Shown here: piece after piece, positions 7,541 through 15,238 of the stretch
Layout of the letters: each line of letters starts with the position of its first letter
How positions within the stretch are numbered: the stretch's first letter is position 1
NCBI GenBank assembly: GCA_964576135.1
Contig: CAZNTZ010000009.1
Span: forward strand, 1 to 31,790
DNA: 31,790 nt
Source: CAZNTZ01 sp964576135
GTDB taxonomy: Bacteria > Pseudomonadota > Alphaproteobacteria > Rs-D84
Direction: 5' to 3'
Notes under the pieces: generated by a model
What the model saw: the letters and a program-made list of their open reading frames with translations, nothing else
What the model was told of the DNA's origin: nothing
Databases searched by the model: none
Translations under genes and position numbers: made by a program

Positions 7541-9472
7541 ATGTTTGATACAGTTTCAATAATTTTAATATCAGTTGCAGGTTTACTGGCCTTTGCGTTG
7601 GGTATTCAGTTTTTTATTTCACGTAAATCTCAAAAAGTTATGTCGTCGCTTTTGAAAATTCTTATGGATCCTGAACGTGCAAAAATTTCAGATGCTTCGC
7701 GTATAGTGCAAAGTGTTATGAATGACGAAGTTGAAAATTTAAAAGTCTCGTTTAAGAAAATGGCTTCGGTATTAGAACAACATGTTCTTCGCGCAGAGGC
7801 TTTGGAAAAACATCTTGGTGAAAAAAACCTTATTCTTATAGAAACAGCAAACACTGCGGTGAAAAATGTTTCAGATATGACAGGTAACATAAAAACAGTT
7901 TTGGGTGACTTTAAAGAAGTTATAGGTTCTGAACAATGGGAAAATACGGAAAAGTCCACAGAAAGATTTCATAGTCGTGTCAAAGCCTTATTGCTTGATA
8001 TTGAAAATGTTGTCCAAGATTCTAATGAAAAAGTAAAAACGTTTCAATCTTATATTGATAGCTGGATTGATTCGGGTCAGAAACTTTCTGGACAGTTACA
8101 AGCGGATATGGAATCCAATACAAGTCATATGAATTATATGGTCGTCGAATCAGATGCTATGCGTGGTAAACTGGAAGCATTATCAAAATCAGTATCCGAA
8201 GGTTTTGATGGAATTAAGAAATCAGCAACAGATTATGAAACGGTTATGGCCAATAATGATAAATTATTAGGCAAACAACTTGAAAAAATGGATTCTTTCA
8301 CAAAACAAACAAAATCATTATTAGTAAGCCAGTTAAATACTTTGACGGATACCGCAAACGTTGTCGGTGGTCAAATCAGATTGGCAGAATCATCCATAGA
8401 AAAACAAACCAAAGTACTGTCCGATACCACAGAAAGCCTGATGGATACAGCAGAAAAGACAGAATTATTTGTACGTGGTGTATCTTCAGAGATTTCTATA
8501 TTAACGGGTAAATTCCAAGGTGAAATCAAAGAATTTGCCACAGGTGTGGTCGGAGAATTATCCAGTGTACAAAGTGTTGCAAACTCTACACTTGATAATA
8601 CAAAATCTGCCGCAAATGTTTTTGCAGATTCTGTGCGTGCGATGGCGACTGGTGTTCAAGAAACGCTTGCAGAAATGAATCATGCACATTCACAACTTTC
8701 CGATCAATCTGCAGATCTTATAAAAATGTCCAGCGAGACAACTGAACGTTTACAACCACTTGCAGAATTAATAGAGAAATATTATATAGCGTTACCGGAA
8801 TTAACAGCTGGCAGCGCAGAGCTTGCAGAAAACCTGGTCGCTTCGGTCGGTGGTTTAGAAGAAAAAGTAGTTACATTAAAAGATGTTGTAAAAAATTCAG
8901 TTGTAAGCATTGCTGATTCATCATTAAAATTAGAACATTTGTCTGGTGAATCACGTCAACAAATGATTGATTTGATGTCTGATTACGCCAAAGCCGTGGA
9001 TACAATGCAGACTTTGAATCGTCAAATGATGGAAGCACGTGCATCCGCACCTATGCAGGCCGTGTCAAAGACCCCTTTATCTGATTCTGAATTTGGTGCT
9101 CCTAAAATAGCAACAGCAGATTTTGTTAAACAATCTGAAAGTTTAATCGAAAAATTACATGAATTATCCGTTGATTTAACACGCAGTGTTGGTGCAGAAA
9201 TTCCGGATTCAATATGGAATAAATATCATTCTGGTGATAAAACAATCTTTTCTAAATGGTTTGCAAAGATGTTATCCGCAGCAGACAAACGTCGTGTTCG
9301 TGACTTGTTCAAAGCAGATGCAGTTTTCCGCAGCCAAGCAACCCAATTTGTGCGCGGTTTTGCAAAAATGATAAATGCAGCAGAACGTACTGATAACAAA
9401 GATATGTTGACTGCAACATTGCTAAAAACGGATCTGGGGCAAATGTATCTTGCATTGAAAAGTTTATTATAA
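7541..9472 (+). CDS. Membrane-anchored coiled-coil protein, 643 residues
   Basis: One hydrophobic helix (residues about 4-27) is followed by roughly 480 residues of heptad-like helical sequence rich in Ser, Thr, Lys, Glu and Leu. A compact C-terminal domain of about 90 residues (from about 550) contains W, F and R rich motifs such as DSIWNKYHSGDK and KADAVFRSQATQFVRGF and ends TDLGQMYLALKSLL. I recall similar C-termini in long uncharacterised alphaproteobacterial proteins, often mislabelled kinesin-like or apolipoprotein-like; this is memory, not a search. The topology suggests a short periplasmic N-terminus with a large cytoplasmic rod, or the reverse. AGGAG precedes the ATG. It follows addA by 60 bases. 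Function unknown; envelope or nucleoid organisation are guesses. Confidence 0.85.
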   Translation: MFDTVSIILISVAGLLAFALGIQFFISRKSQKVMSSLLKILMDPERAKISDASRIVQSVMNDEVENLKVSFKKMASVLEQHVLRAEALEKHLGEKNLILIETANTAVKNVSDMTGNIKTVLGDFKEVIGSEQWENTEKSTERFHSRVKALLLDIENVVQDSNEKVKTFQSYIDSWIDSGQKLSGQLQADMESNTSHMNYMVVESDAMRGKLEALSKSVSEGFDGIKKSATDYETVMANNDKLLGKQLEKMDSFTKQTKSLLVSQLNTLTDTANVVGGQIRLAESSIEKQTKVLSDTTESLMDTAEKTELFVRGVSSEISILTGKFQGEIKEFATGVVGELSSVQSVANSTLDNTKSAANVFADSVRAMATGVQETLAEMNHAHSQLSDQSADLIKMSSETTERLQPLAELIEKYYIALPELTAGSAELAENLVASVGGLEEKVVTLKDVVKNSVVSIADSSLKLEHLSGESRQQMIDLMSDYAKAVDTMQTLNRQMMEARASAPMQAVSKTPLSDSEFGAPKIATADFVKQSESLIEKLHELSVDLTRSVGAEIPDSIWNKYHSGDKTIFSKWFAKMLSAADKRRVRDLFKADAVFRSQATQFVRGFAKMINAAERTDNKDMLTATLLKTDLGQMYLALKSLL

Positions 9473-9492
9473 TTTATAAAAAATCAGATTTA

Positions 9493-9521
9493 TTGATTTT
9501 AATAGTTTCTTTTGCTAGACT
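9493..9521 (+). promoter_or_regulatory. Promoter of the 195-residue unknown gene
   Basis: TTGATT (9493-9498), 17-bp spacer, TAGACT (9516-9521), with a TG one base before the -10. Predicted transcription start near 9528, about 38 bases before the ATG at 9566. Confidence 0.55.
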
Positions 9522-9565
9522 TGGTGACTGTTCCATCTTGAATTTGTGTGGACCAGGGGTATAAA

Positions 9566-10153
9566 ATGTTTAAGAAAATAGTAAAGAAATATAAAATAGA
9601 ATATAAAAAAAGAACGAGCCCATTATTTGAAACTGAAACTTCAAAGAATTTGGTACAGGTTTATAAAAATAAAATACATATTTATAATATGTTGATAGTT
9701 TATTTAAATTATAAAAATTTTGATGGCGAAGTTAAAGAATCAGATGAAACAGAGGAATTAATAGAAGTAAAAGATTTGCGCAACAACATAAGCGAAGAAA
9801 AGCAATGGGTTGATATATTGCGAAAGATTATGAGAAAAAATTACATCGATATTCCAGCCAAAGAATCTTTTGGTATGTCTTCAAAAACCATAGAAAAAAC
9901 TTTTCCGTATGGATGGAAACAATATTTGCGTAACGCTAATTTTGGTCAAACGAATTTAGAGTTTATGAATTATGCAATTAATAAAGCAAATACCGAAGGA
10001 TTTCCTGAATTTGTTAATTTATTCAAAGAAATTAGTTCAGAAAAACCAGAAATTAAAACTTTTAGTTTAAATGTTGATATGCGTGAAATGTGTTACTCTA
10101 AAAATTTTATGACTGTCCAAGAATTGTTACGTCAGAAATCACTTTCTCGATAA
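9566..10153 (+). CDS. Hypothetical protein, 195 residues
   Basis: No family recognised. The N-terminus is strongly basic (MFKKIVKKYKIEYKKR), there is no signal peptide or membrane helix, and the rest is mixed charged, Lys/Glu/Asn-rich sequence with a Trp/Tyr patch (PYGWKQYLRNANFGQTNLEF, residues about 113-132). ATG 9566 is preferred over an in-frame GTG at 9548 because AGGGG sits six bases before it. It has its own promoter and a strong terminator, so it is a single-gene unit. It is more AT-rich than its neighbours, which could mark an accessory gene (inference). Confidence 0.7.
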   Translation: MFKKIVKKYKIEYKKRTSPLFETETSKNLVQVYKNKIHIYNMLIVYLNYKNFDGEVKESDETEELIEVKDLRNNISEEKQWVDILRKIMRKNYIDIPAKESFGMSSKTIEKTFPYGWKQYLRNANFGQTNLEFMNYAINKANTEGFPEFVNLFKEISSEKPEIKTFSLNVDMREMCYSKNFMTVQELLRQKSLSR

Positions 10154-10179
10154 AAAAACGCCCAAGTGGGCGTTTTTTA
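10152..10179. terminator. Bidirectional intrinsic terminator
   Basis: An A-tract, CGCCC, the loop AAGT, GGGCG and a T-tract form an 11-bp hairpin (10153-10178). It directly follows the stop codon of the 195-residue gene and serves the convergent rubrerythrin gene from the other side. Confidence 0.9.
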
Positions 10180-10192
10180 TTTTGAAATACAA

Positions 10193-10813
10193 TTAGTCTT
10201 TGTTTGTATATTCACAAAAACCTTCGTTTGTGTCACAAAGCGCGATTGTACCTTCGGAAATAAAATAACCTTGTGGGTGTAAACATGCTGGGCAAATTTT
10301 TGGTGCTTCGGTTCCGATGTGCCAATTTCCACAATTTGTGCAGCGCCACATAACGACTTTATCCTGTTTAAACAAAGTCCCCTTTTCTATTGCTTCAATC
10401 AATGCGCGATAGCGAGCCTCGTGGTAGCGTTCCGCATATCCAATATTTTTAAGGATTTCTGCAATTGCATCAAAGCCTTCTTGGGCTGCAATTTGTGCAA
10501 ACTTTGGGTACATTTCTGTATTTTCTTCGTGTTCTCCAAAAGCGGCAGCTTTCAAGTTTTCCAAAGTTGTTCCAATTTTACCAGCCGGGTAAGAATATGA
10601 TATTTCTAAATCTCCACCTTCTAAAAACAAGAATAAACGTTGTGCATGTTCACGTTCTTGTTCAGCGGTTTCTGTAAATATTTTACTTATCGCTTGGAAT
10701 CCTTCATTTTTAGCTGTGGCTGCAAAGAAAGTATAACGATTACGTGCCTGTGATTCGCCCGCAAAAGCGATTAACAGATTTTTTTCTGTTTGTGAACCTT
10801 TTAATGTTGGCAT
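10193..10813 (-). CDS. rbr: Rubrerythrin
   Basis: Cytoplasmic non-haem iron peroxidase that reduces hydrogen peroxide, characteristic of anaerobes and microaerophiles. The N-terminal ferritin-like domain has the diiron ligands in ENLLIAFAGESQARNRY-, EQEREHAQ-, GEHEENTEMY- and GYAERYHEARY-type motifs. The C-terminal rubredoxin-like domain has two Cys-x-x-Cys pairs (CTNC and CPAC) followed by HPQGYF. The protein is 206 residues; the usual form ends shortly after HPQ-x-YF, so about 20 C-terminal residues with two more Cys (GTIALCDTNEGFCEYTNKD) are extra. AGGAG precedes the ATG. A 6-bp inverted repeat lies 31 bases upstream, between a possible -10 and the start. Confidence 0.96.
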   Translation of the reverse strand: MPTLKGSQTEKNLLIAFAGESQARNRYTFFAATAKNEGFQAISKIFTETAEQEREHAQRLFLFLEGGDLEISYSYPAGKIGTTLENLKAAAFGEHEENTEMYPKFAQIAAQEGFDAIAEILKNIGYAERYHEARYRALIEAIEKGTLFKQDKVVMWRCTNCGNWHIGTEAPKICPACLHPQGYFISEGTIALCDTNEGFCEYTNKD

Positions 10814-10843
10814 AATTTTTCTCCTGTTAAGTTACAAAGTTTT

Positions 10844-10857
10844 TCTCTGACCAGAGA
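10844..10857. promoter_or_regulatory. Inverted repeat in the rubrerythrin leader region
   Basis: TCTCTG-AC-CAGAGA is a perfect 6-bp inverted repeat with a 2-base centre, located between the rubrerythrin ATG and a possible extended -10 (TTGATACT on the minus strand, near 10861). It could be an operator for a peroxide-responsive or metal-responsive repressor. The loop is too small for a good RNA hairpin. Tentative. Confidence 0.3.
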
Positions 10858-10903
10858 GTATCAAAATTATAATAAAAAAGCAAATGGGAATTGAATTAAT
10901 AAG

Positions 10904-10979
10904 TGGTGGCTAGGGACGGAATCGAACCGCCGACACAGGGATTTTCAGTCCCTTGCTCTACCAACTGAGCTACCTAGCC
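10904..10979 (-). tRNA. tRNA-Phe (anticodon GAA)
   Basis: A full cloverleaf on the minus strand: 7-bp acceptor stem GGCTAGG/CCTAGCC, D arm GCTCAGTTGGTAGAGC, anticodon loop CTGAAAA giving GAA, T arm with GGTTCGATTCC, and an encoded CCA. It lies in the gap 10814-11160, which otherwise holds only promoter elements and inverted repeats. Confidence 0.97.
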
Positions 10980-10990
10980 GAATGCGCCTA

Positions 10991-11019
10991 AATATAACCT
11001 ATCAAAACCTATAAATCAA
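10991..11019 (-). promoter_or_regulatory. tRNA-Phe promoter
   Basis: Minus strand: TTGATT (11014-11019), 17-bp spacer, TATATT (10991-10996), ending 11 bases before the mature tRNA. It is bracketed by a 9-bp inverted repeat (10983-10991 and 11037-11045). Confidence 0.65.
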
Positions 11020-11144
11020 GAAAAAATTCTGAAAACTTAGGCGCAGAGATAATTTAGATATCAAATTCTTGTTTATATTGGGCGTAATTTTTTAATGTTC
11101 AAGGTTTTTAAGGCTATTTTATATTTTATTTTTAGAGTATTTTC

Positions 11145-11153
11145 TGATATAAT
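11145..11153 (+). promoter_or_regulatory. Extended -10 element immediately upstream of amiC
   Basis: TGATATAAT with seven bases to the ATG at 11161. No good -35 is present, as allowed for extended -10 promoters. The predicted transcription start falls on or one base before the start codon, so the mRNA would be leaderless; there is no ribosome binding site in front of this ATG. Confidence 0.55.
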
Positions 11154-11160
11154 TCCTGAT

Positions 11161-12330
11161 ATGGATAGAAGTCTCGAATTTTCACGAAGGACTTTGTTAA
11201 AAGTCGCGGGTGTTGCGACGCTTGTTATTACTTTTTTACCAAAAGTTGCGATGGCGTCAAGAAACACTTTGAAATCTTTGCGCACTGGTTCCCAACCGGG
11301 GGGTAAGACGCGTCTTGTACTTGAAACAACTTCAAAACCATCGTATTCGTTGGATTATCTCAGCTCGCCTAATCGATTGGTTGTAAATATGTTAAATACG
11401 GGTGGTGTTGGTGCAAAGCCTAGTTTGGCATCAAATACTTTGATAAAATCAATTACACAGGTTCAAATTGGTGACAAATTACAAGTTGTTGCAACTTTGA
11501 ACAAATCAATCGCCCCAATTAATAAAAACCAAATTATGATTCTTGAACCGAATGGCGGTAATGGTTACAGATTGGTTCTTGATTTTTCCGCAGGCAGTGG
11601 CGCCGTCAAAGTGGCAACGACCGCGGCTGCTACAGAATCTTCAGTCAAAAAAACACCAGGAAAAAGAGTGATTGTTATTGATGCAGGTCACGGTGGCAAA
11701 GACCCAGGGTGTATTGGTGTAACTGGTGTCAAAGAAAAGAATATTGTTTTATCTGTTGCAAGAAAATTAAATAACGCTTTGGTGGCGTCAGGGTTTTCAG
11801 TTTATATGACACGTAAAACAGATATATTTTTGAACCTTGGTACACGCGCTGATATTGCGCAACAAAAACATGCGGATCTTTTTGTATCATTGCATGCAAA
11901 TGCAAATCCTTCTCGTGCGACCAAGGGATTTTCAGTTTATACCTTATCCAAAAAAGCGTCTGACATAGAAGCACAAAAATTAGCAGATGCCGAAAATGCT
12001 GCTGATAAAATTGACGTTGACGGATTCGAAAGATTTGAACCGGATATTCGTAACGCCCTTTCCGCCTTGCAACAGCAATCTGTTGCCGAAATGAGTGTAG
12101 AATTCGCAGATGGTTGTGTAAAATGTCTTAGAAAGATTGGCGCCAAAGAGCAAGATAAACCAATGCGAAGTGCGCCATTTGCAGTATTAAAATCAACAAT
12201 TCCGAGTGCCCTTATCGAACTTGGACATTTAAGTAATCGCAGCGAAGAAGCATTATTAAACAGCAGCAGCCATCAAGACAAATTAGTATCTGCAATATCG
12301 CGTGCAATTAATGAATATGATTTTGAATAA
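11161..12330 (+). CDS. amiC: N-acetylmuramoyl-L-alanine amidase, AmiC type, Tat-exported
   Basis: Periplasmic zinc amidase that cleaves the stem peptide from peptidoglycan during cell separation. The N-terminus has a twin-arginine signal (FSRRTLLK, then a hydrophobic stretch ending KVAMA), matching the Tat export of E. coli AmiA/AmiC. An AMIN-like domain follows (residues about 45-160), then an Amidase_3 domain with DAGHGG (first Zn ligand), VKEKN (Glu ligand), SLHANA (His ligand) and a C-terminal ALIELGHLSN holding the catalytic Glu. ATG 11161 is chosen because the Tat motif then sits at residues 8-14; an upstream in-frame ATG (11095) would put 22 residues ahead and precede the predicted promoter. 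The stop codon abuts that of the convergent lipoprotein gene. About 389 residues, normal length. Confidence 0.94.
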   Translation: MDRSLEFSRRTLLKVAGVATLVITFLPKVAMASRNTLKSLRTGSQPGGKTRLVLETTSKPSYSLDYLSSPNRLVVNMLNTGGVGAKPSLASNTLIKSITQVQIGDKLQVVATLNKSIAPINKNQIMILEPNGGNGYRLVLDFSAGSGAVKVATTAAATESSVKKTPGKRVIVIDAGHGGKDPGCIGVTGVKEKNIVLSVARKLNNALVASGFSVYMTRKTDIFLNLGTRADIAQQKHADLFVSLHANANPSRATKGFSVYTLSKKASDIEAQKLADAENAADKIDVDGFERFEPDIRNALSALQQQSVAEMSVEFADGCVKCLRKIGAKEQDKPMRSAPFAVLKSTIPSALIELGHLSNRSEEALLNSSSHQDKLVSAISRAINEYDFE

Positions 12331-12807
12331 TCAATTTGGAATATTACTGATTTCAAGTTTATCCAAGTATCTATCTAATTTACGTAAAGATGAGTTTCTG
12401 CACCCGCGTCCACTCCAATCAAGTATTTCTTGACCAGTTTTATTATCAGTTATCGAAACATTGAACCGCCACCACCACGCGCCATTAAACACACACCAAA
12501 TTGGCATAAATGTCTCAGATCGTTCATTTACACGAATAATGTAACGTGCGCCCATGGTGTCATTTGTATCAACACCAATTGAACTGATATTTCCATCTGT
12601 TATATTAAATTCCCCAGATGATTTTTGTTTACCAACGACAACATGATAACCACGGTTTTCCAAAACGTCTTTGACATGGTGTTTCATAGAATAACCGCCA
12701 CGATCCGCGTAAATGATCTGATTTTTATCCATAGTTCCGGGTTTCAGGTTTACAAAATTACATGCACCCAGTAAAAATAAAGTCGGAATTAAAATAATTT
12801 TATTCAT
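12331..12807 (-). CDS. Predicted lipoprotein, 158 residues, unknown function
   Basis: A lipoprotein signal is visible: MNKIILIPTLFLLGAC, with lipobox LGAC and the lipidated Cys at 16. The mature domain has a YADRGGYSMKHHVKDVLENRGYHV segment resembling a small alpha/beta lipoprotein fold, then a Trp-rich strand (FNGAWWWRFNVSI) and a conserved-looking LDWSGRGC. I cannot name the family. It lies tail to tail with amiC with no base between the stop codons, so both transcripts must read into each other unless terminated inside the genes. Probably an envelope protein. Confidence 0.8.
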   Translation of the reverse strand: MNKIILIPTLFLLGACNFVNLKPGTMDKNQIIYADRGGYSMKHHVKDVLENRGYHVVVGKQKSSGEFNITDGNISSIGVDTNDTMGARYIIRVNERSETFMPIWCVFNGAWWWRFNVSITDNKTGQEILDWSGRGCRNSSLRKLDRYLDKLEISNIPN

Positions 12808-12867
12808 GTTAAAGGCTCTCTCTGGGGCTAAGATTAAATAAAATTGGGAATATTTTCAAGTAAAAAT

Positions 12868-12944
12868 TGGCGCACCCGGCGCGATTCGAACGCGCAACCT
12901 TCGCCTTCGGAGGGCAACACTCTATCCAGTTGAGCCACGGGTGC
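12868..12944 (-). tRNA. tRNA-Arg (anticodon CCG)
   Basis: Minus-strand cloverleaf: acceptor stem GCACCCG/CGGGTGC, D arm GCTCAACTGGATAGAGT, anticodon loop CTCCGAA giving CCG, T arm GCGCG-TTCGAAT-CGCGC, and an encoded CCA. Confidence 0.96.
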
Positions 12945-12956
12945 AAAAATCAATAG

Positions 12957-12985
12957 ATTATGGACACGAAGTCTTTATAAGTCAA
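12957..12985 (-). promoter_or_regulatory. tRNA-Arg promoter
   Basis: Minus strand: TTGACT (12980-12985), 17-bp spacer, CATAAT (12957-12962), 12 bases before the mature tRNA. Confidence 0.65.
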
Positions 12986-13061
12986 GGATTTCTTAGTTTT
13001 TTGCATAGACAATATGAATTTTAAGATGTATATTATCATCGAAAATTACAAAGGATTAACT

Positions 13062-13799
13062 GTGCAAAGGTTATTAGTAAATATTATATGTTTATTTGTA
13101 CCATTTCGAAAATTGCGACGCAAAATTCGCAAATACCTTGAAAGATTACCCAAAGTAAAGAACAATAAATACCAATGTATATTTTCTGTGGGGTCTGCAT
13201 GTTTTATTGCCACAGCGTTGGAAAACGCAGGTTTAAGAAATTTTTCTGGCCCATTTGACTGGATGTATGGCAGCACACTGAGCCAACGTTTTGAAATATT
13301 CATAAAAAAATTTGCCCATTTCTTTGATAAACAAGATTTAAAATATATTGGCCCAGATATCAAAGGTGACGCTTATAAAAACAATCGCACAGGTTTAACA
13401 TTTAATCATGACTTTGCAATTGGATCAGATTTTAATACCACATATCCATCCGTCAAAGCAAAGTATGATCGCCGAATAAAACGGGTTGTTGATTTAATTT
13501 CAGGCGGGGCAAAAACATTGATAGTTTATGCAGAATCAGTGGGCGAAAAATCAATATCAAATGCAAAATTGTCTGAAATGTTGAAATCCGCAAACAATTC
13601 ATACAAAACAAAAAATATAAATTTCTTGTATATAAAAAATAACAAAAAATTAAAGAAATCAGAATATATTGATGTTAAACAAGTAAACGAAAATTTATTC
13701 GTTGCTGAATATAATGGTTGGATTCAAAATGACAGAGATAACGTAAGATTGGCAAATAAATTTATAAACAAATGTTTACACAAAGTAATGAATATTTAA
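13062..13799 (+). CDS. DUF1796-type protein (putative papain-like cysteine peptidase fold)
   Basis: The core FSVGSACFIATALENAGLR followed by GPFDWMYG matches the pattern I know for DUF1796: a (S)-x-G-(S/N)-x-C motif with a presumed nucleophile Cys (residue 47), then PFDW. A later NHDF and the Y-x-RR-x-x-R stretch also fit. The family has been proposed to be papain-like but occurs mostly in surface-polysaccharide loci, and its reaction is not established as far as I know. GTG 13062 is chosen because AAGGA lies six bases before it; an in-frame ATG at 13014 would add 16 residues without a ribosome binding site. An amphipathic hydrophobic N-terminus suggests membrane association. Its stop codon overlaps that of the convergent DUF616-type gene. 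Confidence 0.75.
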   Translation: MQRLLVNIICLFVPFRKLRRKIRKYLERLPKVKNNKYQCIFSVGSACFIATALENAGLRNFSGPFDWMYGSTLSQRFEIFIKKFAHFFDKQDLKYIGPDIKGDAYKNNRTGLTFNHDFAIGSDFNTTYPSVKAKYDRRIKRVVDLISGGAKTLIVYAESVGEKSISNAKLSEMLKSANNSYKTKNINFLYIKNNKKLKKSEYIDVKQVNENLFVAEYNGWIQNDRDNVRLANKFINKCLHKVMNI

Positions 13800-14551
13800 A
13801 ACGGTAAATTTATTTTAAATCCGAATAAATTAATATATTTATTATGTTTTTGGTTTACATTTTTCTTTATAACGCTGTGTAAGGAAAAGAAATTATAATT
13901 CACAGGTCTAAAACGTTCATTTGCAAAAGTAATATCATCGACATTTATACCATTTTTCCACAAAACAAATGTAAAAGATAATTGATCGCGTCTGGAAAAA
14001 TCACGAATTATTTGCCACCATTCATTATCAATTTTTATTATCAATGGTTCATTATGTTTTCTGAATACAATATTTGTTTCGGCTAAACCATAATTTCGCG
14101 GCATACCTGAATATATTAATAATTCTCTGGCTTTGATAATAATATTTTTGTCGTCTTTTTCTAAATATTCACATTCATTGCATTCTTCGTAAATACAATT
14201 ACGGGCAAAGTGTTTAACTGTAATAATTGGTTTGTTCATTCTGGATAATATATCGAACAGACCCACAGACAAAATATTTATATTTGCATCAATCCAAATT
14301 GATGATTCATATTCTGGAAACAAAACATGCGGGTTTGTTTTATGCCATCTGGCGTTTCTGACGTTATCAAGTTTGTTAAACCCCAACGGTTTGATAACCC
14401 ACGGGTGCAAATTTTTCTTTTTTAATAATCTTTTATTATCGGTAAAACAAACATAATCACAATTTGGATTTATAAAATGGGGCTGGGTCAATTCATCATA
14501 ATTGCCAGTTATGCAAGTATAAACGACTTGGGAATTTTTTTTCATATTCAT
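13796..14551 (-). CDS. DUF616-type (TOD1/MUCI70-like) glycosyltransferase
   Basis: About 251 residues. It opens VVYTCITGNYDEL, then CDYVCFTD, WxIKPLGF, NARWHKTNPH, SSIWIDANI, a Cys-rich CIYEECNECEY, GLAETNIVFRKH, EWWQIIRDFSRRDQLSFTFVL. These are the landmarks of the DUF616 glycosyltransferase-like domain, with D-x-N as the likely sugar-nucleotide site and SRRDQLSF near the end. It is last in a minus-strand operon of GT2, GT2, methyltransferase and this gene, so it probably adds or modifies a sugar on the same surface glycan. Start: ATG 14551 has AAGGG upstream; a TTG at 14557 is possible. It ends in a short tail, INLFGFKINLPF, resembling repeats in the nearby GT2. Confidence 0.85.
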   Translation of the reverse strand: MNMKKNSQVVYTCITGNYDELTQPHFINPNCDYVCFTDNKRLLKKKNLHPWVIKPLGFNKLDNVRNARWHKTNPHVLFPEYESSIWIDANINILSVGLFDILSRMNKPIITVKHFARNCIYEECNECEYLEKDDKNIIIKARELLIYSGMPRNYGLAETNIVFRKHNEPLIIKIDNEWWQIIRDFSRRDQLSFTFVLWKNGINVDDITFANERFRPVNYNFFSLHSVIKKNVNQKHNKYINLFGFKINLPF

Positions 14552-14575
14552 ACCCAACCCTTTTGTTTTAATTTC

Positions 14576-15229
14576 TCAGAATTTAAGGCGTACCAAATGC
14601 CACCAAAACGAATGATGTTTTCTTGGAGGTAAAACTGGTTCAGGTAAAATATTTTTAAATATTTCAAATTCTTTTAAATGCTTAAATATATTTAAAGCTT
14701 CATTTTTATCTTGAAAATATGCAAGAAAAATTCGTCTCAATTGTTCACCATGATTTTCTTGAATTATAAATTGAAAATCTGGAAGTTGATCAGTCCAACC
14801 ACATACTTTAAATTCGTCAACTGGATCTTGTACATGAGATTTTGCAGCACCAACACGCCATTTGTATGGAACGCTAATTAAAACAATTTTACCACTTGAT
14901 AATAATTTTTTTGCGAATGAAGCTGCATCTTCTATATGTTCAAGGACTTGAAAGCAGCAAACTATATCAAATTTACCATTTGTATTGTAAGTGAGCCAAT
15001 CGGCACAAATATTTTCTACACCATTTCCAGTATTCGGATGTTCACGAATATCTAATGCAACTTTCTTTTTAATTGCCAAATCTGACAACATGTCAGTATC
15101 TGCAGATCCTACATCTATAATTGATTCTGGAGATTTTGAAGAGTTATTCACAATGGTTTCTAAGACATTTTTTATAACTTTATAATAAATGTGATTTCTA
15201 CGGCGTTCTGCATAATTATCATATTCCAT
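14576..15229 (-). CDS. SAM-dependent class I methyltransferase
   Basis: 217 residues. Motif I is IDVGSADTD (residues 38-46), a less Gly-rich version of the usual nucleotide loop. Motif II is VALDIREH, and CCFQVLEHIED is the post-motif typical of small-molecule and sugar methyltransferases of the Methyltransf_11 type. VLISVPYKW and HVQDPVDEF follow. It lies between the GT2 genes and the DUF616-type gene; AGGAG of its ribosome binding site overlaps the end of the preceding gene, so it is translated from the same transcript. Likely methylates a sugar or nucleotide sugar of the surface glycan (inference). The C-terminal 40 residues (basic, Trp-containing, HSFWWHLVRLKF) look membrane-associating. 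Confidence 0.85.
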   Translation of the reverse strand: MEYDNYAERRRNHIYYKVIKNVLETIVNNSSKSPESIIDVGSADTDMLSDLAIKKKVALDIREHPNTGNGVENICADWLTYNTNGKFDIVCCFQVLEHIEDAASFAKKLLSSGKIVLISVPYKWRVGAAKSHVQDPVDEFKVCGWTDQLPDFQFIIQENHGEQLRRIFLAYFQDKNEALNIFKHLKEFEIFKNILPEPVLPPRKHHSFWWHLVRLKF

Positions 15230-15238
15230 TTTTCACTC

